64,000 nucleotides of DNA from Sanghuangporus weigelae (Eukaryota > Basidiomycota > Agaricomycetes > Hymenochaetales > Hymenochaetaceae), in the NCBI GenBank assembly GCA_033182465.1, contig CP137320.1, positions 2,294,001 to 2,358,000 of the forward strand. The letters run 5' to 3'. This document shows, one piece after another, positions 1 through 10,990 of the stretch (position 1 is the first letter of the stretch; every line of letters starts with the position of its first letter). The position numbers were made by a program, and so were the translations under genes. The notes under the pieces were generated by a model. The model was not told the origin of the DNA and did no database searches. It saw nothing but the letters and a program-made list of their open reading frames with translations.

Positions 1-230
1 TGTTCTGGCGAAAAATGGGTCTCGGAGGAGAACTGAGCCAAGTAATTGTTTACAGTTTAGTGAGGCAGAGACAGTCTCGGAACTTGTTTCGGCCAGGTGA
101 GTGTCGATCTGTGTCGATCACTTCTTACCTCGGCATATGCCGAATCGACACACTGAGGATGCCTACGCACGGCGTGCTTGCCTGCATTCATTCCTTCAGA
201 ACGTTCACGACGAGCGGCCTATTCTGCAAG

Positions 231-1948
231 ATGTCTGCAACAACATCATCTCTCGATCAGGTATTTGCTACCTTGCTGACTCGGTCTACTCATTTCTGAC
301 GTGTCATCGTCCTTGGGGACCTCCTATACAGGGTCACGAGCATGCGATCAACGCTTCCGACTACTATGCAAAGGGTCTGCTCATTCCGGCGGCGGAGGAA
401 CATTACAAGGCCGCGGAGGCATTTCAGACATGCGTGAATCAGTCATCAGACGAACACGTATGTCGGTCATTTGTATCTTGGTTTCGTGCTCTTATTGTCA
501 ATTTGAATCCTCTATGATGTCTATCCGTTTCACTTTCTCTACATTCTTGGCGGTAGACAAAAGAGACGTTGCGCAAGCTGTGCAATCACCACTTCTCTGT
601 CGGAAAAGACTTACAACGACGTATCGCGAAGCTCAAAGAAGAGGGCAAAGATCCTTTATTGCCACAAATAAATCAGTCTCCCCGTGCCCCGTCTAAAGGC
701 GGCGACCATGAAGCAGACTCCCGCTCTGGATCAGCATTGCAAGTTCGATCCCGTGTAAAGAATCTCGATTCATCAGCGACCACGTTCGATGAATCGTTCA
801 TGGTTTTAAATCAACAGGTGCTCATTCTTAATATTGTCTGGTTTTCCCTGATTGACGGAATCTTTTGAATTTCGGACTGAATTACACAGACTGAGAATGG
901 TGGAGAAGACTCCCCTTTTGATTTGTTTTGGAAAGTGACTGGGGAGATCATGTATAACTTATCTCAACCCATGTCCTTCCAGACTGCCGCTATGGCAGCA
1001 CTGGATGCCGTTGAAAGCCGTACAGCTTCCACACAGTCGCACCCGGAAGGAAATGGTACCGACTCTGGAACACAAAATCCAAAATTAGTCACTCCAATTA
1101 GCTCGCAGAAGAAATCGGAAGTAAAGGAATCATTGTCTGCAGATACTGATGACTTTGATCTCGACGATGATGGTAAGTCGCCTTCTCTATTGTCAGCTAT
1201 GCTTTCTAAGGTGTCCTACCCTCCGTTGTCAGAATATGATTCACTGGATGACTTTTGCTTTGTACCGTCGTCTTCGTCTTCCGATCTTTCGTCATCGGCT
1301 CACTTAAAGCGCGAAAATGCGGAACTCAAGTCCAAACTGGAGGCTATGGAGAAACATATGAGTGCAGTTCGGAGGCAAATTAAACTCCGGAATGAGCAGG
1401 ACCAGCATCTACGTGACAACATCATGCTCGCCCGCAAAGAGGTCTGTTTTTCCAGCTGCATTTCAGGCTGCATTACCTAGATCAAAATGCTTATCCTACG
1501 TAGGCTCAACGTGCAATGGCTGCTTCAACATGTTTCGCTCCCATGAACTCAATGGCAAGTCTAGCTGGCGTTAGCTCATCACCACTGGCTTCAAATCCAG
1601 CGCAGGGCGTAGGGATCACTAATCGTGATAGGGAGCCAGGCCTCTTACGTCGAATCAAGGAACTGGAAGACGAGCTCCGTGTCGTCCGTTTGGAGAACGA
1701 GAAGCAGGTTTGACACTGTTCCACTTCCCGTTTCCCCTCGCTCAAGCGTTATTCTTACTCTTTTTTTACAGAAAGCAAGCATTGCGAAGTTCCGAGAGCG
1801 GTGGGAGAAGCTCAAGGAGTCCGCAAAGCGAAAGAAGGCTGCGAAGGCCAGTGCCGCGGGAGGCTTAAGCACTGGCGTTCAGGAGCGCATTGATGAGGAT
1901 CCAGAGGGAGAAGCTGCCGCAGAGGCTAGCGCAAAAGAAGGGAATTAA
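231..1948 (+). CDS. MIT-domain and coiled-coil protein, Atg38/NRBF2-like
   Basis: Seven exons (231-260, 332-457, 557-817, 890-1172, 1233-1441, 1504-1707, 1772-1948) splice to an open frame of about 429 residues. Residues about 11-75 form a helical, MIT-like segment (HEHAINASDYYAKGLLI... followed by AAEEHYKAAEAF). The middle is Ser/acidic-rich, and two C-terminal stretches (residues about 255-315 and 355-410) look like coiled coils rich in Glu, Lys and Arg. An N-terminal MIT plus a C-terminal coiled coil is the architecture of Atg38 in yeasts and NRBF2 in animals, which tether the autophagy PI3-kinase complex I (Vps34-Vps15-Atg6-Atg14). The assignment rests on architecture and the MIT pattern, not on a long conserved block, so another MIT protein is possible. 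The chosen ATG gives a 30-nt first exon whose splice joins the MIT helix in frame. Confidence 0.6.
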
Positions 1949-3272
1949 AGTTGCTTTATGTAAAGTATCATTCTGGTTATCACCATTATCCCATATCCTT
2001 CCCCTCCACGCTGACCGTTCATCTGCTTCAATTCTCGGAATACTGTCGCCTGTTTCATGGCACTGTATCAGTAGTTAGGAAGCCTGGTACCTCTTGAGAC
2101 GTGATAGTTGTCTGATGCGAGTAACAGACAAGGATGTACTATTATTCCTCAACATCAATTCCATGTTGTGATCGTTGTCGATATGACGGGCTTCTTCAGA
2201 CTGATGAAAGAAAGTCGTTGATAGCTATCTTGCTAGTGAGACGTTTCGTCAAGAGGTTTATGAGCGTTTGCTCCTTCATCGTTTACAATTTAGCAGGGGT
2301 TGTCCTATAGGCTGAGAAAATGCAGTATGATGACATCACATACCTTGTGTTTGTGCCATTGCTATAACGAGACTGATTGAGGTGAGAGTCTCAAGCTCGA
2401 TGATAACAATTAATTTAATATCGATGATGTGAAGTTTGGCTGCTTTCTGGGCAGCTAAACAAGGGCTTTGATACCCCATCGCAGTTAGAAGGCAAGGATG
2501 CTCGACAGTCGTGGATCTGAGGGGCTTGAAGGTAGCTGAAATGAATCTGCCTATTCAGATGCGGATTCGCAGTAGTTCATTCTGTTGTCTCTCATGTGGT
2601 GCTTCCGTGTGCATAGTTCTGGATTCGTCTGATAAGAAACTCGTTATGTGAACCTCAGGGAAGGAAAGCCTTTACTTGTCTGGGGGAACAAAGTTGTTGG
2701 CACGTCTTATAAGTCTTCTGATACGGCATCTGTATGCATCATGAGCACGGCAGTATGGAGGAGCAGAACTGAATAAGGATCCCGGAGGAGATAGTAGCAA
2801 CTCAGTCCTCGGCTGAGAAAGTCCTCACGAGTCACCGAGCGACCGGTACGCCATTCCTTTGAGTGCGGAACCGGCACTACGCCCCAGCACAAAATTTGCC
2901 ATGAAGTTTCTAGAACGTGTTATTGTGTGCGAGAAGCTGTTGTGGGAAGTGCTGCAGGTACGGAGAGTGTGTGTCCGAGAGAACGACTATAGGCGGCTCG
3001 GCTGTGAAACACACGCCGGAAGTTACGCAGATATGGCGGAGTCCCATAGAAGTATGAGAACACAATTATGATGAAATGCTGGAGCCGCGGAGCCCTCTTG
3101 AACAAAGGATGAACACAAGTTGCTATCGATTGATGCTGTACTTAAACTGTGTCCTTGAGTGTGAATGGGTGTGAACATCGCATGTTGTCTCACCCCTTAT
3201 GTACATTAACCACATAAGTGCAACAGGTTTATTGGAGTACATAGCTGATTTCTTTCTCTGTTTGCAATTTGT
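1949..3272. other. Intergenic, no gene recognised
   Basis: About 1.3 kb between the convergent ends of the Atg38-like gene and MOG1. Only short unconvincing open frames occur (longest about 70 codons, on both strands), with no recognisable domain. It presumably holds both 3' UTRs. I see no RNA gene or repeat in it. Confidence 0.5.
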
Positions 3273-3915
3273 CTAGGCAAATAAGCCAAAGTCGATGACC
3301 TTCAACGTTTGTGCGGCAGTCAGAAATGCCTCCTTTGCGACATTGAAGTCTGCTTCGTTGAGGCCGCCGCCAGTCTCCTTTCCGACCGGAAGATTCGCGC
3401 TCAGGACAAGGTCAATACCTCTGCTTTTAAATCTATAGACGGCGAGCAATATGCGTATGTCGTCGGGGTTTACACGATTAAACTTCGAAACTCGTTGAGA
3501 GCCATCGAGAAGGATCGGCAATGGGGCTCCGGTAGCTGAAGATGACGTCTCGTCTGGGACGACTACGCTTAGCACCTCGCTCGCCTGCGCGTCATTGTCA
3601 TGCGCCAATGAGTCGAAGTGGAATCTATGGATTATCAATACGAAGCCTCATCCAGCTTGACGCAAAATACTTAACTTGGCCGCGCCTTGAGGATCATCTG
3701 GTTCTACTCTCTGTAGTATCTCCACTATGTAGCTGACGTCTGAAGTAGGGGAGAAGAAGACCTCTTGAGTGTCAGGTACTTGTCGCACAGTTCTACAAAA
3801 TCTTCAGTTAAATACAAACTGGTTCGGAATTAGTGAAGACGCACGATGCGTCAACAAGGCTCGTAGGCAGCTCAGTAGTAATAGCACCACCAAACAAATG
3901 TCGCTTTACGGACAT
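3273..3915 (-). CDS. MOG1: Ran-binding nuclear import factor Mog1
   Basis: Three exons (3915-3845, 3792-3676, 3624-3273) give 179 residues, the usual Mog1 size. The protein opens with the family signature LFGGAITTELP and continues with VRQVPDTQEVFF, an acidic VEILQRVEPDD segment, FHFDSLAHDND and a late VNPDDIRILLAVYRFK strand. Mog1 binds the GTPase Ran, helps nucleotide release and supports nuclear protein import. The ATG at 3915 was chosen because the conserved core begins seven residues later; a longer upstream frame to 3996 has no similarity to the family. It is transcribed divergently from NDC80, with 182 bp between start codons. Confidence 0.9.
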
Positions 3916-4097
3916 GATTGATACGAAACGTTTATCTAGTAGGAACTGGAAGAAAATCGTGTAAAATAATAATGATGCGAAAACGCGTATCGTCACGCGT
4001 ATTTGTAGTTGTGTTACAGAAACAGATTCCCACGCTTAGTGTACTTACTTTCAACCACGATCTTCGGCGCGTCGACTTCAACGGAATCAACGCGACC
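3916..4097. promoter_or_regulatory. Shared MOG1/NDC80 promoter with two MluI cell-cycle boxes
   Basis: This 182-bp gap between divergent start codons contains two exact ACGCGT hexamers at 3983-3988 and 3995-4000, 12 bp apart and about 100 bp upstream of the NDC80 ATG. ACGCGT is the core bound by MBF (Mbp1/Res with Swi6) at G1/S genes in fungi. G1/S control of NDC80 here is an inference from site number and placement. Confidence 0.6.
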
Positions 4098-6469
4098 ATG
4101 GAGTCTGCTCGACGAGGGTCGATGCGGCCAAGCATAGATCCGTACGGGAACAGGCAGCCCATGGCTTCGGGCATACCGGGGCCTTTCACTTTCACGGCCA
4201 AGAAAACACCTGCCGTACGATTGCGCCAGTCATTCGCTGGTCCACAGCAGTTCCTTGGACCTCCTCGAAATTCTCTCTATCCATCTCAAAGCCTTAATGT
4301 CCCTCCGAGTGTCTCTAAACCTGGCCCATCTTCATTTGGGCGAACGCCTATGCGCAAGTGAGCAAACTACTAGTTACAAGATTGAGCGTGCATCTGAATC
4401 TAGCGATTTTATCTTGCAGTAGCATACGTCCTCAGCAATGGACTGGCGGGCGACAATCAATGGTCCCGCCAACACCAATGGCTAGTCACACTCAGAAGGA
4501 TCCAAGGAATATCCGCGATAAGGCGTACCAGCAAACATTGAGGAATACTATCCTCGCATGGTTGCAAGAAAGCCAGTTTCAGGGTACAGTGCAGCGTCAG
4601 ACGCTTCTTTCGCCCACTGCAAAGGACTTCCGAGCGATATTTGAGCATCTCATCGGTCTTCTGGATCCTTTGTACTCGTTCGGGGAGAAGGGGAAGAAGT
4701 TTGAGGATGAGGTCGTCCCTATCTTAAAAGCACATCATTACCCATTTGCGGATAGCATTGACAAGAAGTGGCTAGCTGCACCTGCAAGTATGCACTCTTG
4801 GCCATCACTGTTGGCGATGCTCCACTGGCTCACGGAAGTAACGAAGGTGTGTGATTTGCATTTAGACACTCTGAAACCTTCTAACGTGTGTAACTATGAT
4901 CAGGCCAGATATGCGTATTTGGATAGCTCGGAGCCTACACTGCAGGATGTAGAGCAGATCCCAGATAGCTTTGACGACGATAACCATCATGCTGCTCTGG
5001 CCCTGTACTATTATGATGAAGCTTACGGAGGCTTCTTATCAGGGCAAGATGATTTCAGTGAGCAAGATGGATATATAGAGAACCGATACGGTGAGTTTCT
5101 GCTGTTGTTACTGAAATGCCTTTGTCTTATGGTGACCTCAGCTCGTAAAAATGAGAGCGTATTGGCGGAACTAGAGACACTGAAAACTGATATGCAAACA
5201 TTGTCTCAAGAGTACCAAAACCTCACTGAGAAGCCGGTATGTCATACCGTCTTATTCCGTTAACTGGTAGCTTAGATAGCATCTTGATAGGCACCTGTAG
5301 TGGATGAGGAAACTCAAAATTCGAGTATGAAGAAGGATCTCAAAAAACTTGAAGAGTATTTGGCGCATTGTGAAAATCGCAAGAAACGCGTCATCGAGGC
5401 TATCAGGAGAGAAGAGAATGAGATCGCAATCGAAAGTAAGTGTATTGGTTATTGGCATAGTACGTGGGGTCTGACGTGACGTCGACTGAAGCTGCGAACT
5501 TGCAGAAGTTAAGAGAAGAACAGGAGCGTCTTGCGGTTGTCGTCAGAGAACAAAATCTCACGCCAGAGGAAGTTGCCCACATGAACTCCGAGCAGGAGAC
5601 ATTGACCCGAATTCTTGAGGAGCTCCGAAGGAAGAATACGGACATCAGCAATAACATGCGTTCACTGGAGGTGGCATTAGCGAAACGAAGTGAGAATGTG
5701 GAGCAGGCTGTCGACGAGTATACAGACTTCCTTGACCGACTGGGCCTCTTCCCAACTGCTCCACCTCCACTACCTCCAACAGATCTTCGCCTTGAAGTTA
5801 ACTTTGCGTCGTCAAATCCAAAGGAACTTTTGCGGCGTAGCATGAATGGCAAAGGGGCTGACTTAAGAAATGACATCAAACCTGCGTTGGATACTATAGC
5901 CGAGTTCCTGCGACAAGAGCACCAGCGACTGGAGAACGAAGTCATCACGGTCGAACAAGAACTCGACGAAGTTGGCGTTGAGACGGATAAAGTCGAAGAG
6001 GAGATTTTCGAAACAGAGAGGAAGACGAACACCATTCAAGATGAGGCTGAAGCCATTCGAGTCGTCAGTGATTTTCCTCATTCTGTCATTGTCTGCTATC
6101 TGATGGAGACACTACCCATAACAGGCTACCCAGCAAGAGGCGCTAATGACTAACGGTGAAGCAGTCCGTCTGCAAAAGGAACTTGCGCATGCACGGACTG
6201 TGGCTCTTGCCAATGGCGTTGGAGTGAAATCTCGGCTTCAGGCATTGCAGATTGCGTGTGTATCCACTTCATTCATGCTGATGCTCTCAGGCTAATCTCA
6301 CCGTGTCTTCATCCGTTGTAATAGTTACCAGGAGCAGGTCGAACGTGTAGACAGACTCAAGGAAGAGACTGTCAGGATGATCCTGAAGAGCAGTAGTGAC
6401 ATGGCTGCATTCCAGGAAGAGGTCTCAGGACATCTCAATAACCTCAGACAGTTTGCGGAGGAGAACTGA
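4098..6469 (+). CDS. NDC80: Kinetochore protein Ndc80 (Hec1)
   Basis: Eight exons (4098-4357, 4420-4846, 4904-5090, 5142-5236, 5291-5435, 5492-6063, 6125-6255, 6325-6469) give about 653 residues, typical of Ndc80. A basic, Ser/Pro-rich N-terminal tail (residues 1 to about 105) precedes the calponin-homology domain that starts with DPRNIRDKAYQ and contains FEHLIGLLDPLYSF and MLHWLTEVTK. The rest is a long coiled coil interrupted by the Pro-rich loop APPPLPPTDL near residue 420. Ndc80 pairs with Nuf2 and, with Spc24-Spc25, binds microtubules at the outer kinetochore. The third intron boundary set is ordinary, but the second intron (4847-4903, 57 nt) is a multiple of three without a stop, so its retention would be silent to frame. 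The acceptor at 5491 is a less common AAG. Confidence 0.95.
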
Positions 6470-6616
6470 TGCAATACTACCGGCTGCCGATGTTTTTACT
6501 TATTCTTCGATTTTGGCATGACTCTTTCCCTCTGCCCATTTTCTTGGATGCTTTTTCTTTACTTCTGGAAATTTCTGTGCCTTATTTATTACATGTAATT
6601 ATTATTCTCTGATCTA

Positions 6617-7838
6617 CTAGCGTGGGTCAAGTGCGCTCCAAGAAGGCTTAACTTGAGGAAACGGAATGTAGTGGGAATGGGTACTTTGGTAAACTCTCTG
6701 CCGCCTCACGAGTCCCAATTGAGTGGGAATCCGACGCTCCATGTGCTCTGTGTATTTGTCGGCAGTGATAACTGAACCGAGTCCAAGGGCTTGATTCCCC
6801 TTACGAGGGTCCAGTCATCATGAGGCGGAAAAACTTCCATTCTGAGAGCATCCAGAAAAGGAAAGTCGAGAAGGTTGTCCTCTCACCACCACTATGTGCT
6901 GAGGCCGTATTTCGCTACTCAAGCAATTTGCGATTCTTTTTCGATATTGCAGCTAATCAACATCGAGTATTGCATAAATCTCAACGTAAACATGCTTCTA
7001 TGGAGCGGAAAATGAGGGTTGTCGAGGTGATCTCGCACCAATCATCCCTCACGAATTCGAGCGTGGGCTCGTTGCTCCAGGGCAGGAAGGCAGCCAAGCC
7101 TAAGAGTATCAACCTTGCGGCGGACAAAAATACACGCCTCGCCTTCCATCTCACATACTGATGTATCTTTGGATATCTGCGACATGTCCTTGGCCCGTTC
7201 TGGTACTCCTATGGGATCTTAGGGCTTTCGTTCACTCCTAATCGAGCTCGCGTGGAAGTCTTCGTACCTCTTGCAGCGATTGCTCCGAAACATCGTCCAT
7301 AGGAGGTATGGTCCCTTATAGCCGCCGTCGTTGGCCACCTGCCAGTCAAAGGACATTGGACACCTGCAAATAAGTTCCCGCGATTATTCACAGCTTGAAC
7401 ACGGAGGTACGTTTTGTATCTGCAAAATGCGTACAAGCCGGCGAATGTCCGTGAACTCCCTGAAATTCTGTCTGAGTAGAGACGACTTTGGACAAGAAGA
7501 CTCATCATCGATTCGCAGGTTGAAAGTGCTTATCAATGTCCGTAACGGAATACCGAGCTCTTTTTTCATTTTCTCAGAAATTGCGGGAAAAACTGGTCTA
7601 GCAAATCGGATCCGGTTGCTTTAGGTACCGGGACTCTGGGAGTACTGTATTCTTTCTCTGGACCTTCGCGCCGTGGTATGGGGCGGCTTATTTCATCGCG
7701 TGGAATCAACTCTGGATCATCTATGCCTGCTCTCACGAGATGGAGGCTTGTGTGAATGGATAAGCAAGGAGCTACTGTGTAGGCTTTTAAGACGGGGCAA
7801 CACGCCGCTATCCCCTTGCGAGCTGCCTTAAGACCCAT
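6617..7838 (-). CDS. Unresolved multi-exon gene, possibly mitochondrial
   Basis: Several minus-strand segments look coding and can be partly chained through plausible introns. The first (7838 to about 7645) begins MGLKAARKGIAACCPVLK, a basic amphipathic start like a mitochondrial presequence. Later segments read KKELDRISGSSRTFAGLYAF, a stretch ending near 7264, then VPERAKDMSQISKDTSVCE and ACIFVRRKVDTLRLGCLPAL around 7200-7080, and a terminal part ending VKPSWSALDPR at 6617. I could not find one splice pattern that keeps frame throughout, and a competing frame near 7320-7210 also looks coding. I do not recognise the family. The start would lie only 32 bp from the divergent TmpA-like start codon, which is tight. 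It may be a real gene with unusual introns, or a decayed one. Confidence 0.35.
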
Positions 7839-7870
7839 CTCCCACTAGAGCGTAGTGAACACTCTACGAC

Positions 7871-9908
7871 ATGTCTTCAAAGACACTGATGGAGGGAAGC
7901 GCACCTGCTTACAACGACGCTGAGAAAGGTCTCATCGACGTTCACGAGCAACGCCCAGGGGCCTTAGTCCCTGCTTTTGCCCCGCAGGCGCCATCATATC
8001 CGGTGAATGAGAAGAAGGCTCTTACGACAGTTAGCGTCGTTCCCGCACCCAAGGAGAAGAAAGAGCCCATTCCAACGCCTGCTCCAGCCCCTGCTCGCCC
8101 GGTTGCGAAGAAAAAGAAGGTATCGAAGTGGATACTTTTCAAACTCTGGTTCAACACATACAGGTAAGGTTGATTTTCATTTTTCCAGATCTTTTTGCAT
8201 CACAATCTGATACTCTGCCAGAAAATTCTTTACCTTCGTCGTGACGCTGAATGCCATCGGTATTGGTTTTGCTGCTTCAGGGAAATGGCAATATCCTCTT
8301 CGATATCCTGGTGCATTTATTCTGGGCAACCTATTCTTCGCGATTCTGATGCGCAATGAACTGTTCGGTCGGTTTCTCTATTGGTTTGTCAACACATTCT
8401 TCGCGAAATGGCCACCTTTGTGGTTCAGACTTGGCTGCACGTCTGTTCTCCAGGTATGGAATGCTTTCCTCTGCGAGATCTCGCCTCCATTGAGCTTTAA
8501 AATCTTAGCATTTGGGCGGAATTCATTCGGGATGTGCTCTCTCCGGGTTAGCCTGGCTGACTCTGAAAGTCGTAAACACTTTCCGTCAGCACGATGTTCA
8601 GCATGATTCAGTCCTGATTGCGGGAATCTTTACGAACCTCGCCGTTGCTATTAGTGCCTTGAGTGCTTTCCCTTGGGTCCGGAACACTCACCATAAGTAG
8701 GAATTCTTTGAATGTTTCTGTCAGAATTTGTATTAACGATCTATGCCAGTGTCTTTGAGCGTCACCACCGTTTCGTAGGTTGGGCCGGAATAGTCTTCAC
8801 GTAAGTCATCCATTGTATCTATACTTTACTACAAGGACTAATGGCGATGATATCTTTCAGATGGGTATTCACGATTCTTGGAGATACCTATGACCCAGAC
8901 ACTCGTTCTTGGAATCTCAGTGGTACTCACGTAGCACGTCAGCAGGACTTCTGGTTTATCTCGGGAATGACTGTCTTGTAAGTCTCTTTCTAATCCGAGG
9001 ACCGAACGGGACTCACATCGACACCTTAGGGTCCTTATTCCATGGGTTTGCGTTCGCGAGGTGCCTGTTGACATCGAGCTTCCTTCTCCCAAAGTCGCCA
9101 TCGTCCGTTTCAAGCGTGGAATGCAGCAAGGCTTGCTCGGACGTATTTCCCGATCTTGCATCATGGAGTATCATGCTTTCGGGATTATTTCTGAGGGGAC
9201 ACATGCAAAGTACCACTACTTGGTCTGTGGTGTTCAAGGCGACTTTACACGAAGCCTGGTGAATGATCCTCCGGCTACGCTATGGACTCGAGAGCTCAAG
9301 TTCGCTGGTGTCTCTAATACCTCCACGTTGTATAAACGAGGGGTCCGAATCTGCACTGGGACCGGCATTGGTGCTGCGCTTTCCACGTGTATTCAAAGTC
9401 CCAATTGGTTCTTGATTTGGATCGGCAGCGACCAGGAGAAGACTTTCGGTCCCACCATTTCTGGTCTGATATACCGACACATCCCACCGGAACGGTATGT
9501 ATGATTCGTTCGTGTGGATAAGAAAAGTATCGTAACGGTCTTCTTTAGGTACATCCTGTGGGATAGCAAGGTACGAGGGTATGTTTATCGACGAATTGTC
9601 TGTTGCAGGACATGATTTTCTCATGCATCTCTTTTTAGGGGACGCCCTGACTCAATGAAGATTCTCAAAGAGTCCTACTATTCCTTCGGAGCAGAAGGTA
9701 CGATGCTGCAAACTATTATGCGACAAACAAAGCTTAACTATTAAAACTTAGTGGTTTTCATCACTTCTAACTACATCGGGAATTCGGAACTCATGGAGGG
9801 ATGCAAAGACGCTGGCATCCCTTGCTTCGGAACGCTTTGGGACTTCGTGAGTACCGCTCCTTTCCTTTGTAGCTGTGTATGGTTTATCATGTTTGATTAT
9901 TACAGTGA
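7871..9908 (+). CDS. TmpA-like integral membrane oxidoreductase
   Basis: Ten exons give about 510 residues: a Pro/Lys-rich cytosolic N-terminus (1 to about 90), a block of hydrophobic helices (about 100-270, for example LNAIGIGFAASGKW, GAFILGNLFFAI and AGIVFTWVFTILGDTYD), then a soluble reductase-like half with RELKFAGVSNTSTLYKRG, GTGIGAALSTCIQ and WFLIWIGSDQ. This organisation and the ending GIPCFGTLWDF match fungal TmpA-type membrane flavoprotein-like proteins; Aspergillus TmpA acts in a signalling route to conidiation. The nucleotide-binding character is inferred from family resemblance. The last intron (9847-9905) ends directly before TGA (9906-9908), so the final exon contributes only the stop. 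The start codon is the first ATG and is followed by an uninterrupted frame. Confidence 0.75.
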
Positions 9909-10990
9909 ACGAACATGGGCTTTGGGAAGGTCAAATGGTCTCGTCTCGTAATGTAGCGACAATCTCTAGAAGGACAGGGCAACCAGGTTTTATTCTATAA
10001 TACTTTTCACGAAATCTTTCATCATGCCAATAGTGTTTATTGCGTCTTTTACCTCTTGCAACTTGTATTATGTCCATCGTATATAATGTCCGGAACTACG
10101 ACCATATGCATGTATACGAAAGTGTAGCGTGTCTTCACAGTCTCGTGGGACGGATGGTCGCGATGAGGGTATGTGGTCACACATTAGAATAGAATGTGGC
10201 CCCGCGCGGTGCTTCGCGTGCGGAACTTCTCTGCTAATGATCGAAGCCTGATACGTCCGCGCCAAGGCGCGACGGGAGCAGTTTCTCGAAGAACTTCGGA
10301 ACTTCGGAACTTCGGGCGCGAGCACGAATGACCCATTTGTGCCTGTGAATGCTCTACGAGGTTTACAGACAAGGCGATTCAGCGAGCCTAACGCCCATAA
10401 CATGGTTTGCATATTTTTATACGGCCCCAAAGCCCCGGTGTTGGTTGGTGGATTGCATGGGATGAAATCAGGCAAAAAGGACTAGACTCGATGCAAAATA
10501 TTTCTCGCGCAAGATGATGTGATATGGGTGTCATATTTCAGTAGCTCACACAATATCAATGTCCAGAGTCCAGCAAGGAAACACTCAAGGACAGCAGAAT
10601 GGAGCGGGAATAAAGAGGGGGACTCGATAATGCATCGGTTGGGGACAAAACAAGTAGAAATCATCAAACTGTCGGCGAATTGCTTGCTATAGGGACAACG
10701 GATGAAATGGAAAGAATATAGAGAAATACAGATGAGATGAAAACCGAATGATAATGCTGATAAAAGACGACAAAATCCAAGGAAATAATCGCGAGAGAAA
10801 TGGACAGGAATACTCCATACGGGTCCGACGCAGCACACGTATAGCGACACGGCGGAGGAACGACGAGGAAACATTATAGATTGGTGCCGCGATTTTGGGG
10901 GGAGAGGGGGGGACAAGGAGATAACGGCATCAACGGCGAGGGTCGCTGAGGATAGGTTCGTGAGCATATGGCCAAGCGGAGTGGCTTGGC
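9909..10990. other. Intergenic between convergent TmpA-like and ERI1 genes
   Basis: Just over 1 kb of probable 3' UTR from both sides. It includes a short repeat near 10286-10315 in which AACTTCGG recurs three times at a spacing of about 8-9 bp. An open frame of 135 codons on the minus strand (10068-10475) has biased, non-protein-like composition and no recognisable domain. No RNA gene was seen. Confidence 0.4.
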
